Source: Enterovibrio baiacu (GTDB taxonomy: Bacteria; Pseudomonadota; Gammaproteobacteria; Enterobacterales; Vibrionaceae). Taken from it: a DNA stretch of 64,000 nt. How positions within the stretch are numbered: position 1 is the first letter of the stretch; each line of letters starts with the position of its first letter. The notes beneath the pieces are model-generated. The model was given only the letters and a program-made list of their open reading frames with translations, was not told the DNA's origin and did no database searches. A program made the translations under genes and the position numbers. Where the stretch lies: NCBI RefSeq assembly GCF_004120195.1, contig NZ_SCHN01000013.1, positions 1 through 64,000 of the forward strand. The letters run 5' to 3'. Shown here one piece after another: positions 19,008-28,245 of the stretch.

Positions 19008-20093
19008 GTGAGTCAGTCCTTTTCCGACGCAATATTGGCCTGGTATGACAAATACGGCCGCAAAACCTTACCGTGGCAGCAAGAAAAAACACCGTATAAG
19101 GTGTGGCTGTCCGAAATCATGTTGCAGCAAACCCAAGTTGCAACAGTGATTCCTTATTTCGAGCGCTTCATGACGCGCTTCCCAACTGTCGTCGATCTCG
19201 CCAACGCAGAACTCGATGAAGTGCTTCATTTGTGGACAGGGCTTGGCTACTACGCCCGCGCCCGCAACCTGCACAAAGCCGCACAAAAAATCGCAACGGA
19301 GTTTCATGGCGAGTTCCCGACCGATATCAACGACGTCATGGATTTACCCGGCGTAGGCCGTTCAACCGCAGGCGCAGTGTTGTCACTCTCATTGGGTCAA
19401 CACCATGCAATATTGGACGGCAACGTAAAGCGCACCCTTTCGCGCCATTTTGCCGTTGAAGGCTGGCCGGGCAAAAAGCCGGTTGAAAACGCATTGTGGG
19501 AACTGGCCGATGCCAACACCCCAGCCGAAGGCGTTCAGCGTTATAACCAAGCCATGATGGACATGGGTGCCATGATTTGTACCCGCAGTAAGCCCAAGTG
19601 TGACATTTGCCCTGTCCGCACAAGTTGTGACGCCAACGCGCTTGGTCGCCAAGCAGACTTCCCGGGTAAGAAACCCAAGAAAACCATGCCGGAAAAAGAA
19701 ACCTGTTTTGTGCTCTTTCAATACGACAATTACATCTGGTTAGAGCAACGCCCTCCCGCTGGTTTATGGGGCGGCTTGTGGTGTCTTCCAGAAGGTAATG
19801 AGAAAGAAATAGAGAGTTTCATTGCAGGAAAGCTCAATGACACCGCGTTCGAGAAGCCTCAACATCTCAACGCATTTCGCCACACGTTTAGCCACTTTCA
19901 CCTTGATATCGTGCCGATTCACGTCACTTTAAACAGCAAACCTACCTTCATTGGTGAGCAAGGAATCATGGAAGGCAACGGCGGGCTTTGGTATAACTTA
20001 ACCCAACCAGCAAAGGTCGGACTGGCAGCGCCAGTACAAAAGCTGCTTGAAAGCCTGACCAGAGAAATTCAACTTTCGGCTGCGGCCGGATAA
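19008..20093 (+). CDS. mutY: Adenine DNA glycosylase MutY
   Basis: Removes adenine mispaired with 8-oxoguanine. The 361 residues begin after a GTG start ([24 protein letters not shown]), which matches the E. coli N-terminus. Motifs are the helix-hairpin-helix [20 protein letters not shown], the [4Fe-4S] ligands in [17 protein letters not shown] and a C-terminal MutT-like domain ([14 protein letters not shown]). The open frame extends upstream to 18936, but that extension would come from the repeat element's flank and is not family-like. yggX follows after 20 bp. Confidence 0.95.
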   Translation: MSQSFSDAILAWYDKYGRKTLPWQQEKTPYKVWLSEIMLQQTQVATVIPYFERFMTRFPTVVDLANAELDEVLHLWTGLGYYARARNLHKAAQKIATEFHGEFPTDINDVMDLPGVGRSTAGAVLSLSLGQHHAILDGNVKRTLSRHFAVEGWPGKKPVENALWELADANTPAEGVQRYNQAMMDMGAMICTRSKPKCDICPVRTSCDANALGRQADFPGKKPKKTMPEKETCFVLFQYDNYIWLEQRPPAGLWGGLWCLPEGNEKEIESFIAGKLNDTAFEKPQHLNAFRHTFSHFHLDIVPIHVTLNSKPTFIGEQGIMEGNGGLWYNLTQPAKVGLAAPVQKLLESLTREIQLSAAAG

Positions 20094-20113
20094 TTTAATC
20101 GGGGAACGGAAAA

Positions 20114-20386
20114 ATGAGCCGTACAGTTTTTTGCGAGCGCTTAAAGAAGGAAGGCGATGGCCTTGATTTTCAACTGTATCCAGGTGAGCTGGGTAAGCGC
20201 ATTTTCGACAACATCTCAAAAGAAGCATGGGCAATGTGGCAAAGCAAACAGACCATGTTGATCAACGAGAAGAAGCTCAACATGATGGATCCTGAGCACC
20301 GCAAATTGCTGGAAACAGAAATGGTGAAGTTCCTCTTCGAAGGCCATGACACTGTGATCGAAGGCTACACGCCGCCTTCTGAGTAA
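20114..20386 (+). CDS. yggX: Fe(II) trafficking protein YggX
   Basis: Small protein (90 residues) implicated in iron trafficking and protection of Fe-S clusters from oxidation. It begins [19 protein letters not shown] with the conserved Cys7 and includes [16 protein letters not shown]. It sits right after mutY, an Fe-S enzyme, as in E. coli. Confidence 0.96.
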   Translation: MSRTVFCERLKKEGDGLDFQLYPGELGKRIFDNISKEAWAMWQSKQTMLINEKKLNMMDPEHRKLLETEMVKFLFEGHDTVIEGYTPPSE

Positions 20387-20432
20387 TTCGTAGGCTAGAT
20401 ACTTCACAGTTTCATTATATTGTTTTGTAAAC

Positions 20433-20470
20433 AAAGGCATCGTGATTACTCTAATCATGATGCCTTTTTT
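20433..20470 (+). terminator. Terminator after mutY-yggX
   Basis: A long stem, AAAGGCATCGTGATTA with TAATCATGATGCCTTT (one G-U pair), loop CTC, then a T run. Confidence 0.9.
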
Positions 20471-20529
20471 AATGTCTGATATTTTTTACTCCACAGTCTT
20501 CATCACTGTGTAATCGTGAATGGGAACAC

Positions 20530-21672
20530 ATGAAACTACGCCGCGTGCTTGCGCTACTTCTCCTTACCCTCTTTTCGACAGGCTGTACCCGTGAAATGAT
20601 CGAGTCGGTTTACGACGTCGATTATGAATCCACCAACCGATTTGCGAAGAACCTTGCGCCGCTGCCGGGGCAATTCCAAAAAGATTTTGCCGCGCTCGAC
20701 AAGCTGATCAACAGCTTTAACGGCAACATCGAAGTGCGTTGGGGTAAAGATGAAGTCTTAATTTCGGGTAAACGTGACTACGTAAAGTACACAGATAATT
20801 ACCTCAGCCGTGCCCGCGTTGACTTTGCCAATGGCCTCGTCACGATCGAGACCGTCGCGACATCGGATCCCAAACAGCATTTAAAACAAGCCATTGTAAC
20901 GACGCTGCTGACACCTAATGACCCAGCCTCTGTGGATTTGTACTCCGCGGCAGACGTGCAATTGGAAGGTCGCCCCTTCTTGCAAGGGCAAGTGCTCGAT
21001 CAAGATGGAAAAGAAATCGCGTGGGAGTGGCGCGCCAATCGCTACGCCGATTACCTGATTGATTCGAAGATAAAAAGTAAATCACTGCGTTTTCAGAAGG
21101 TGTTTTACGTCGAAATACCGATGGTGTCTGATCACTCCAGCAAACGACGTTATCAATACGCTGATCTGATCCGTAAATCATCACGCCAATACGGCATCTC
21201 GGAAGAGCTGATTTATTCCATTATCAAAACGGAAAGCAGTTTTAACCCTTACGCGGTGAGTTGGGCAAATGCATATGGTTTGATGCAAGTTGTTCCCAAA
21301 ACTGCAGGACGCGATGTGTTTAAGCTTGTGAAAAAACGTTCTGGTGAACCAAGCCCTGAGTACTTATTCGACCCTGCAAGAAATATTGATGCGGGTACGG
21401 CATATTTCTATATTTTGAAAACGCGATACCTAAAAGATGTCCGCGATCCATTGTCAAAACACTACAGCATGATCTCTGCATACAACGGCGGAACAGGCAA
21501 TGTACTTAAAACATTCCACCGTTCAGACCGAAAACGTGCCATGAATGATTTAAATCGATTAAATCCTAATCAGGTGTATTGGGCATTAACCAATAAACAC
21601 CCGTCCTCAGAGTCTCGACGCTATCTTCAGAAGGTGACTAACTTTCAAAAAGAATTTCGTTCCATGCAATAA
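20530..21672 (+). CDS. mltC: Membrane-bound lytic murein transglycosylase C
   Basis: Outer-membrane lipoprotein that cleaves peptidoglycan to 1,6-anhydro products. The 380 residues have a lipobox (LFSTGC, acylated Cys near residue 19) after a hydrophobic leader, a MltC N-terminal domain, and an SLT catalytic domain with IIKTESSFNPYAVS (catalytic Glu) and AYGLMQVVPKTAGRDV. It follows yggX in the conserved order. Confidence 0.96.
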   Translation: MKLRRVLALLLLTLFSTGCTREMIESVYDVDYESTNRFAKNLAPLPGQFQKDFAALDKLINSFNGNIEVRWGKDEVLISGKRDYVKYTDNYLSRARVDFANGLVTIETVATSDPKQHLKQAIVTTLLTPNDPASVDLYSAADVQLEGRPFLQGQVLDQDGKEIAWEWRANRYADYLIDSKIKSKSLRFQKVFYVEIPMVSDHSSKRRYQYADLIRKSSRQYGISEELIYSIIKTESSFNPYAVSWANAYGLMQVVPKTAGRDVFKLVKKRSGEPSPEYLFDPARNIDAGTAYFYILKTRYLKDVRDPLSKHYSMISAYNGGTGNVLKTFHRSDRKRAMNDLNRLNPNQVYWALTNKHPSSESRRYLQKVTNFQKEFRSMQ

Positions 21673-21769
21673 AAACGCGGGGAAAACCAGAAACTCAGTG
21701 CATTTTTAAATCAAAACGACGAAAAAGACATCAAACAGTCTTATTTGACGTTTTTTTTAAAAAAAGGTG

Positions 21770-21798
21770 TTGACGAAAACCCTGAAAATCCGTTTAAT
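21770..21798 (+). promoter_or_regulatory. Promoter of the first tRNA cluster
   Basis: -35 TTGACG (21770-21775) and -10 TTTAAT (21793-21798) with a 17-bp spacer. The sequence after the -10 box is GC-rich (GCACCCC), the discriminator type linked to stringent control of stable-RNA genes. Confidence 0.8.
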
Positions 21799-21808
21799 GC
21801 ACCCCGTT

Positions 21809-21884
21809 GCCTCGATAGCTCAGTCGGTAGAGCAGGGGATTGAAAATCCCCGTGTCGGTGGTTCGATTCCGCCTCGAGGCACCA
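21809..21884 (+). tRNA. tRNA-Phe (GAA)
   Basis: A 76-base cloverleaf: acceptor GCCTCGA pairs with TCGAGGC, the anticodon loop reads ATTGAAAA, TTCGATT lies in the T loop, and CCA is encoded. The same sequence occurs at 22045 and 34791. Confidence 0.97.
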
Positions 21885-21930
21885 TATTTAGTGAGATGGT
21901 GTTTGTACGCAACGTTTCCACGGTTTGTGT

Positions 21931-22006
<76 letters not shown>

Positions 22007-22044
22007 TTATTTTGATATTGAGTTTAGAGAACTCTTTAATCAAA

Positions 22045-22120
22045 GCCTCGATAGCTCAGTCGGTAGAGCAGGGGATTGAAAATCCCCGTGTCGGTGGTTC
22101 GATTCCGCCTCGAGGCACCA
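22045..22120 (+). tRNA. tRNA-Phe (GAA), second copy
   Basis: Identical over 76 bases to the copy at 21809, with the GAA anticodon and encoded CCA. Confidence 0.97.
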
Positions 22121-22171
22121 TATTGCAACATGGTGATTCATTTAGCTTCGGCTAAGTAAGTTTCCAGCAAT

Positions 22172-22247
22172 TCCCCCTTAGTTCAGTCGGTAGAACGGCG
22201 GACTGTTAATCCGTATGTCGCAAGTTCAAGTCTTGCAGGGGGAGCCA
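22172..22247 (+). tRNA. tRNA-Asn (GTT)
   Basis: Acceptor TCCCCCT pairs with AGGGGGA; the anticodon loop reads CTGTTAA with anticodon GTT; GCCA ends the gene. Last gene of the cluster, followed by a terminator. Confidence 0.96.
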
Positions 22248-22254
22248 CTTTAAG

Positions 22255-22282
22255 AAAACCAGTCTTCGGACTGGTTTTTTTT
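22255..22282 (+). terminator. Terminator of the first tRNA cluster
   Basis: AAAACCAGTC pairs with GACTGGTTTT around TTCG, followed by a T run. Confidence 0.93.
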
Positions 22283-22289
22283 CGTCTTT

Positions 22290-22319
22290 AAAAAGCCCAA
22301 TCATTTGATTGGGCTTTTT
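22290..22319 (-). terminator. Terminator of the chemosensory operon
   Basis: AAAAAGCCCAATCA pairs with TGATTGGGCTTTTT. It is nearly symmetric, and on the minus strand it lies just after the last gene of the operon, with a T run. Confidence 0.85.
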
Positions 22320-22365
22320 GCGTTATCGTGTGGGCTTGATGAATGCCAAAGTGATGTATTCACCG

Positions 22366-24057
22366 TCACCAGTCATTCGGTAACCCTGCTGCGAGCAAGT
22401 AAACGCCTTTGGCGGTGCAACCACCATCGATGTAATCGAACGTATCGCAAAGTTCTGAGACCAATGCGATGCCGCGTCCGCACATAGCGCCACTTTCATC
22501 TAGCCGGCTCCCTACCCCTTCCGATTCGAACCCTTCCCCATTATGGGTGACATAGAAAGACAAGGTGCGTTTGGATGGATTAAAAGAAATGCCTATTTCC
22601 ATGTAAGCATGACCACCGAGATCTTCAAGACGGCGCTGACGCTCAAGGTAATAATCAAGAAAGCCTTCGTCATCCGTTTTCACGTCAGATTCTAGACCTA
22701 ACAAACCATGCTCAAGTGCATTGTTCGACAGCTCAGACAAAATGGTACACATCAAATCCAGATCGATGTTGCTGCCCAGCGTGCCTTTCAGCATTCTGCG
22801 CACTTCCCCAACCAAATTTACTTTCTGTAATTCACTGGACCCAAAATACACGGTCAACTGCGCGGGGGAACGACGGTGATAATACTCTGGGTCTCCGGGT
22901 TGGACTTCAATGCGGCTTTTAATCGGCGCGGTCAATTCAAGCATCGACATATCATCGCCCACGCCCCCACCGCTGGTAAATTCTGACACACGCTGCTGCG
23001 TAGTATCGATGATGCTCGCGTGTGGCTCAGTGAATATGGCTTCTAAGCCTTCTTCACCCAACTCCTGCCCATACGTATTTCTCGCTTCTGTCACACCATC
23101 CGTGAAGAAAAACAGCTTATCGCCATGCTCCAGTTTCAACGCAACAAGATTGGCTTCAAACTCCTCTGAATCCATCGCGCCCAGCGCCATGTGGGACGAT
23201 GGGAGCCGTTGCTTCACTTCACCATTTCTGTCAATGAGGTACCCGTCTGGCATCCCGCCTCCCCACCAGTTTACATCTACGCCATTGGGCATCACTTCCA
23301 ATAAATTGGCAGCCACCAACATGCCGGGAGGGAGAAACTTTTTCAGCGTCGCATTCATTTCTTTCACGATATCACCCAGCGCCAGGCCGTTATGCGTCAT
23401 GGCAAAGAATGCTTTTGTGGCTGGAATAGAAGAAATAGCGGCGGGAAGCCCATGCCCCGTCGCGTCGGCAAGCAAGGCATACACACCACCTTGGGGGCGT
23501 GGCGTCACAAGTACGACGTCACCATTGAAGTTAGTGTAAGAACTGGTATAGAAATTCACGCCTTCGGCTTCCTGATAACACCCTTGCATCAGGTTACTGA
23601 AGATGGTTTCCGCCATGGTGTGTTCGTATATCGTGTGCGCTTGAAAATGCTTGAGTTTATCGCGCTGAACAGCGACTTCTTTATACAGCCGAATGTTGCG
23701 GCAATGCGCCCGTATCTTCGCAACAATGGTGGTTCGGCTAATGGGTTTGGTGAGAAAGTCATCCCCAAGTGTCATGCATCGATTGAACGCATCATTATCA
23801 GAAATGCCCGTCAAAAAAAGCACCGGCATGTAGGTATCTTTATAGCGCTTTCTTATCTCGGTGGCGGCGTCAAAACCATTCATCACAGGCATCATGACAT
23901 CCATGATGACCAGTGCGGGCAGCTCGTTCATGCCTTCCAACATGTCCAGTGCCATCTGACCATGATCAGCAATGAGCAGTTCTTCAAATTCATCCTTGAG
24001 TACATGCTCAAGAAAACACTGTATCGAGACCTCGTCTTCAACAATCAACGCTTTCAC
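22366..24057 (-). CDS. Receiver / PP2C phosphatase / ATPase fusion (partner-switching regulator)
   Basis: A 563-residue three-domain protein. The receiver (1-125) has the phosphorylatable D53 in VIMDVMMP and K in FLTKPIS. A SpoIIE-type PP2C phosphatase (about 150-380) follows, with GDVVLVTP, LLADATGHGLPAA and GVGDDMSMLEL. A GHKL ATPase (about 400-560) ends it, with ELSNNALEHG and GRGIALVSELCD. Such proteins (HsbR type in Pseudomonas) both phosphorylate and dephosphorylate a STAS anti-anti-sigma partner under control of the receiver. The STAS gene at 24202 is the obvious partner. It is the last gene of the che operon, so CheA phosphotransfer to its receiver is plausible but unproven. Confidence 0.9.
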   Translation of the reverse strand: MKALIVEDEVSIQCFLEHVLKDEFEELLIADHGQMALDMLEGMNELPALVIMDVMMPVMNGFDAATEIRKRYKDTYMPVLFLTGISDNDAFNRCMTLGDDFLTKPISRTTIVAKIRAHCRNIRLYKEVAVQRDKLKHFQAHTIYEHTMAETIFSNLMQGCYQEAEGVNFYTSSYTNFNGDVVLVTPRPQGGVYALLADATGHGLPAAISSIPATKAFFAMTHNGLALGDIVKEMNATLKKFLPPGMLVAANLLEVMPNGVDVNWWGGGMPDGYLIDRNGEVKQRLPSSHMALGAMDSEEFEANLVALKLEHGDKLFFFTDGVTEARNTYGQELGEEGLEAIFTEPHASIIDTTQQRVSEFTSGGGVGDDMSMLELTAPIKSRIEVQPGDPEYYHRRSPAQLTVYFGSSELQKVNLVGEVRRMLKGTLGSNIDLDLMCTILSELSNNALEHGLLGLESDVKTDDEGFLDYYLERQRRLEDLGGHAYMEIGISFNPSKRTLSFYVTHNGEGFESEGVGSRLDESGAMCGRGIALVSELCDTFDYIDGGCTAKGVYLLAAGLPNDW

Positions 24058-24201
24058 TCAGCTTCTCCCATGCTAAACAACCGCTTTGATATTCTTTAGA
24101 GCAACCCGGTCATGCATGGCATTACTCATTTAATGGCACGCCCAAGACGGCTCACCATCTCTGTAAATGCGTTTTAAAAGGGCGTTTTCTTTTGGTTCGC
24201 C

Positions 24202-24501
24202 TTATTCGATTTTGAATTTTTTCTCGAAGCGAGCAATCACGAGCACACGCTTGATTTGAGGCATTGTGTTGATAAGACGGATATCTCCGTCTTTTTGCTC
24301 GAGAAACGTCTGCATGTTTAGCAACATGCCTAACCCCGCACTGTCGATGTATTCCGTGCCACGGAAATCAACAACAATGTCTTTACCCTGACAATCCTGA
24401 TACGCCGCGCGAAATTCTTGCACCACGCTAAAATCGAATTGCCCATTCACATGGATAACAACACTGTTCCCTTCTTTTCTTTCTTCGCAACTGATGGCCA
24501 T
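24202..24501 (-). CDS. STAS anti-anti-sigma factor-like protein
   Basis: Single STAS domain (99 residues). It has the SpoIIAA-type phosphorylation motif DSAGLGMLL with S54, preceded by VVDFRGTEYI. It is the likely substrate of the phosphatase/kinase encoded next at 22366. Eight bp separate it from the receptor-like gene upstream. The downstream target is not evident; no sigma factor is encoded nearby. Confidence 0.9.
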   Translation of the reverse strand: MAISCEERKEGNSVVIHVNGQFDFSVVQEFRAAYQDCQGKDIVVDFRGTEYIDSAGLGMLLNMQTFLEQKDGDIRLINTMPQIKRVLVIARFEKKFKIE

Positions 24502-24509
24502 ACCATCTC

Positions 24510-25679
24510 CTAAAACAGTTCGATGTCGCCTTCGTCAGCAGACATTTGTTTAGCCGGTGCTCGCTCTGACGAGCCAGCCGCATTTTCAATCGCATCGATG
24601 GCTTGATGTAACGCCGCCCAATCCACACTTCCCTCATCCAACTTCTCGAGAATAAGTGCATTCAAGCCCTCTAGAATATGGAGGTTATTGATAACGTGCT
24701 GGCCCTGCTGAGAAACGATGTCAGCAAACTGCAGCCCTTGAATACTTTTGGACACTTCGCCACGCACAGATTCACCGAGTTCAGTCACCTTCCCAATTTC
24801 CATGGTGACTTGCTGGTTAACCCGCTGAACACCTTTCAAAAGATCTTCAATGTGTGTTTTCGATTCAATGGCCGCCGTCATGTCCAAGGTGGCAATCTCG
24901 CCCACAATCGAATTCGTTTGTTTCACTGTGTCTTGCGCCAAGTTGATATCACGGTGAATTTGACTGTTCAGCTCTGTTGCACGATTCGCTAAATCTCGCA
25001 CTTCAGCGGCAACAACGCCAAAGCCTCGCCCGAGATCGCCCGCCCTTGCAGCTTCAATCGCAGCATTCAACGCAAGTAAGTTTGTTTGGTCAGACATTGC
25101 CTGCACTTGGTCGAGGAGGTTAAACACCGCATCGAGCTTCTCTGACATGTCATGAATACGGTGAATGGCCGTAATACTCTTCTCTGATACCTGAACCAGA
25201 ATGTCGATATAGGTATCAATGGCATGTTCCGTCTCGGGCAGCACTTTTGTCAGGCTATATTCACTTTCATCATTGTTCAGCAAGTCCGTGACCATATGCT
25301 GCGACAGGGTTGCTTGAGCGCTGACGGCTTTCTCCATACCAAAGAAACTGGAGTTTAGGTTGTGCACCGAGTCATTAATGACTTCTTGCTGGCGATCAAG
25401 CTGCTCCCGAATGGGCACCAATTCAATCGTCAAAATGTTATGGATTTTCTTAAGTATCTGCGTGGACTCGTAAGACACATCGGTATGATTAAACCCGACG
25501 TCTCCTGCGTCTGTATCTGTCTTAGATGCCGTTGATGATAGCCACAGCAACGACGCCACCCCCAACAGAACGACCGACGATGATGCAATGTTTATCACGC
25601 TTAGCGAAGTCCACAGCGGTGCGCATGCAGCGGCAATGGCTAAGAGTGCTATAACGGTTCTTAGGCTTTTGTTATCCAT
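24510..25679 (-). CDS. Short membrane chemoreceptor-like protein
   Basis: A 389-residue protein with two hydrophobic segments at the N-terminus (about 8-25 and 30-50), no periplasmic sensor domain, and a shortened methyl-accepting signalling domain whose tip reads [36 protein letters not shown]. It ends in EGDIELF, a tail similar to that of CheD in the same operon. Its start overlaps the cheB stop by 8 bases. A comparable gene is present in the third V. cholerae chemotaxis cluster, as far as I recall. It may be an adaptor or a receptor without a ligand domain. Confidence 0.85.
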   Translation of the reverse strand: MDNKSLRTVIALLAIAAACAPLWTSLSVINIASSSVVLLGVASLLWLSSTASKTDTDAGDVGFNHTDVSYESTQILKKIHNILTIELVPIREQLDRQQEVINDSVHNLNSSFFGMEKAVSAQATLSQHMVTDLLNNDESEYSLTKVLPETEHAIDTYIDILVQVSEKSITAIHRIHDMSEKLDAVFNLLDQVQAMSDQTNLLALNAAIEAARAGDLGRGFGVVAAEVRDLANRATELNSQIHRDINLAQDTVKQTNSIVGEIATLDMTAAIESKTHIEDLLKGVQRVNQQVTMEIGKVTELGESVRGEVSKSIQGLQFADIVSQQGQHVINNLHILEGLNALILEKLDEGSVDWAALHQAIDAIENAAGSSERAPAKQMSADEGDIELF

Positions 25680-26715
25680 AAACTTTACCTACCAAGTACG
25701 TTGCGATTTTGTCCAAAGGTAGAACATGCTGGGCAGCTTCCAGCTCAACCGCTGCTCTTGGCATTCCCCATACAACTGAACTGTGTTCATCTTGTGCGAC
25801 GGTGATGGCGCCTTGCTGACGCATCTCAAGCATGCCTTGTGCGCCATCTCGCCCCATTCCTGTGAGCAAGACCGACATGGCACGTTTCCCCGCCGTTTGG
25901 GCGATGGACGAGAACATCACGTCCACCGAAGGTTTATGGCGCTGCACAGGTTCACTGTCGCAGCGTGTGCAATAGTATCGTCCCGCCTTTTTGATGATCT
26001 TCAGATGCACATCGCCAGGTGCGACATACACTCGCCCGTTAATGAGCGGAGCTGTGTCTGTCGCCAGCTCTTCGACGGTGAGTTTTGAAATACGATTCAG
26101 GCGTTCAGAAAACGATTTACTGAACACGGCTTTGATGTGCTGAGTGATGACAATAGGCGGCATCAGTTCGGGCAACGCTTCCAACACGTTCCGAATTGCT
26201 TCGGTTCCCCCCGTTGAGGCGCCAATGGCAATAACATCGATGTCATTACTGAGCTGTCGGCCAGACACACTGATCTCACTCGATGGCTTATGCACCGCGC
26301 CTGAGATGTTGGCTGTGGCCGCCATTTTGACCTTTTCGACCACCAGCTGACGGTAAGTATTCAGTTCTGCAGCCACGTTATCTGTCGGCTTGGGGAAATA
26401 ATCCACCGCGCCTATTTCCAGCGCCGCTAAGGTCGCTTCTGCGCCATGTTGTGTCAGCGTGGAGATCATCACGACGGGCATGGGATGTAGGCGCATTAAA
26501 TTACGGAGAAACTGGACACCATCCATTTTGGGCATCTCGATGTCCAAGGTGATGACATCGGGTTTCAGCTTCTTTATTTTTTCTCTCGCTTCGTACGGGT
26601 CTACCGCCAAGCCCACGACTTCTAACTGTGGATCTGCATCTATGATTTCACTAAGCAATGCTCTAAAAACCGCAGAGTCATCAACAATAAGAACTTTGTG
26701 TGCTCGCTTTTTCAT
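25672..26715 (-). CDS. cheB: CheB, receptor methylesterase/deamidase
   Basis: Receiver domain with D58 in [13 protein letters not shown], a linker, and the methylesterase domain (about 160-345). The catalytic residues are visible: Ser in [12 protein letters not shown], His in [11 protein letters not shown] and Asp in [12 protein letters not shown]. The 347-residue length is normal. The start overlaps the cheD stop by one base (TAATG). It removes methyl groups that CheR adds, for adaptation of the operon's receptor. Confidence 0.97.
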   Translation of the reverse strand: MKKRAHKVLIVDDSAVFRALLSEIIDADPQLEVVGLAVDPYEAREKIKKLKPDVITLDIEMPKMDGVQFLRNLMRLHPMPVVMISTLTQHGAEATLAALEIGAVDYFPKPTDNVAAELNTYRQLVVEKVKMAATANISGAVHKPSSEISVSGRQLSNDIDVIAIGASTGGTEAIRNVLEALPELMPPIVITQHIKAVFSKSFSERLNRISKLTVEELATDTAPLINGRVYVAPGDVHLKIIKKAGRYYCTRCDSEPVQRHKPSVDVMFSSIAQTAGKRAMSVLLTGMGRDGAQGMLEMRQQGAITVAQDEHSSVVWGMPRAAVELEAAQHVLPLDKIATYLVGKVYG

Positions 26716-27356
26716 TAGAATAGTTCCGCGTTGTCTTCATCATCTCGTTTTGCTTCATTGACCAGACGACGGTTGTAATTGTTCTCTTCCGCTTCCATTT
26801 CGGCACGATAACCACGCAGTTTCTTCACCCACGCTTTTCCTGTTATCGGATCAAATACCACCTTGCGCGGATACTCACTCCCTAAATCTTCGCCAACTAA
26901 CGTTAGCCCTTCGCTTTCAACATAATTGCGGACAAAGGCGATATTCTTTTCGCCGATGTTGGCTTGTGTACCCATTACCAATCCGCCACCAAACAACTTC
27001 ACACGCAGTCGGCTTTTAATCGCCCCCTGCTGAATTAAGGTGTTAATCAACAACTCCATGGCGTAGTTGCCATAACGTGCAGCATTCGATCGCCACTGTG
27101 TCGGATCCCAATCCTCCACCTCATCAGCATCCCCAAAAGGCAGCATAAAGTGGTTCATTCCGCCAAGCGCAATAAACGGATCCCAGACGCAGGCGGAGAT
27201 ACACGATCCAAGCCCTGTCGAGATCAGTTCCCGCTCAGAAGTGACGTACACTTCTCCGGGCTGAATTTTCACCATCATCATTTGCTTACCGGGGTGGTAG
27301 AAGCGCTTTACTCCTGCGCCTATCGGGCACCCAGTAAGCTCCAACACTTTATGCAT
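26715..27356 (-). CDS. cheD: CheD, receptor glutamine deamidase
   Basis: 213 residues with the deamidase site: Cys in [14 protein letters not shown], His in GGMNHFMLP, and the following KLFGGG and NIGEKN motifs. The C-terminus is longer than in minimal CheD and ends DDEDNAELF, resembling the tail of the receptor-like protein at 24510. CheD typically deamidates receptor glutamines and can interact with CheC or CheB; no cheC is present here. Confidence 0.95.
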   Translation of the reverse strand: MHKVLELTGCPIGAGVKRFYHPGKQMMMVKIQPGEVYVTSERELISTGLGSCISACVWDPFIALGGMNHFMLPFGDADEVEDWDPTQWRSNAARYGNYAMELLINTLIQQGAIKSRLRVKLFGGGLVMGTQANIGEKNIAFVRNYVESEGLTLVGEDLGSEYPRKVVFDPITGKAWVKKLRGYRAEMEAEENNYNRRLVNEAKRDDEDNAELF

Positions 27357-27391
27357 ATAGCGAACACTGTCCTTAAACGAGGTTTCTCGCC

Positions 27392-28243
27392 CTAAGGCTT
27401 GCGAAACATGGTTTGACCGAGATTATCGAACCGGCTCCCCATTTCGCCGATGCTTTCCGAGTGACCAATAAACAGAACGCCGCCACTGTCGAGTTTTTCC
27501 CAAAATCGATAGATAAGCTCTTGCTGCACCTCTTTTTCAAAATAAATCATGACATTGCGACAAAAGATCGCATCGAGCGGACCTTTGTGAGGCCACGTCG
27601 CCATCAAATTTAACTGTTTGAATACAATGTGTTTTTGTAACAAGGGCTTCGCTTTTAACAGCTCTTGTTTCGCACCTTTTCCTCGAATAAAACCGTGTTT
27701 AAGCTCTTTGTCTGGAATAACACTGCTCGCTTCGATGCCATAGGTGCCATTTCGCCCTACATCCAAAACCTGAGTGTCCAGATCAGTGGCGAGAATGCGG
27801 CAGTCGTACGGCCCAGTGAGTAAGCCATTCGCAGCCAAAGACGACGCTATCGTGTATGGTTCTTCACCAGTAGAACAACCAGCGGACCAAATTCGGATTC
27901 GATGTTTATTTTTTTTCTGCCACTCTGGCACCAGTACATTGGACAGAAAATCAAAGTGATGCTTCTCCCTGAAAAACTGTGTTTTGTTCGTTGTGAGTGC
28001 GTTGATAAACGCTACTCTCTCGTCCAAATCACGGCTTACCAAGTCAAAATATTCACAAAATTTCTCTATACCCGTTCGGCGAAGCCGACGAGCAAGGCGT
28101 CCATAAACCATCGACGTTTTTCGCTCAGAGAGAGAGATTCCCGTCTCTCTGAGCATGAATTCCTGAATGTGGGTAAAGTCCTCTTCGGTGAACTCAAACT
28201 CGCGCTGCTCTTCTATTTGGCTAAGCGCTTGAATGGCATCCAC
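27392..28243 (-). CDS. cheR: CheR, receptor methyltransferase
   Basis: SAM-dependent methyltransferase of receptor glutamates, 283 residues. Motifs: an N-terminal helical domain, TTNKTQFFREKHHFDFL, the SAM site IWSAGCSTGEEPYTIA, and DAIFCRNVMIYFEKEVQQ. I choose the GTG at 28243 because GGGAGGAG lies 8 bases upstream. That sequence is made by the codons of the preceding receptor's C-terminal WEEF, so the two genes are tightly coupled. An upstream in-frame TTG at 28261 lies inside the receptor gene. Confidence 0.94.
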   Translation of the reverse strand: MDAIQALSQIEEQREFEFTEEDFTHIQEFMLRETGISLSERKTSMVYGRLARRLRRTGIEKFCEYFDLVSRDLDERVAFINALTTNKTQFFREKHHFDFLSNVLVPEWQKKNKHRIRIWSAGCSTGEEPYTIASSLAANGLLTGPYDCRILATDLDTQVLDVGRNGTYGIEASSVIPDKELKHGFIRGKGAKQELLKAKPLLQKHIVFKQLNLMATWPHKGPLDAIFCRNVMIYFEKEVQQELIYRFWEKLDSGGVLFIGHSESIGEMGSRFDNLGQTMFRKP

Positions 28244-28245
28244 CG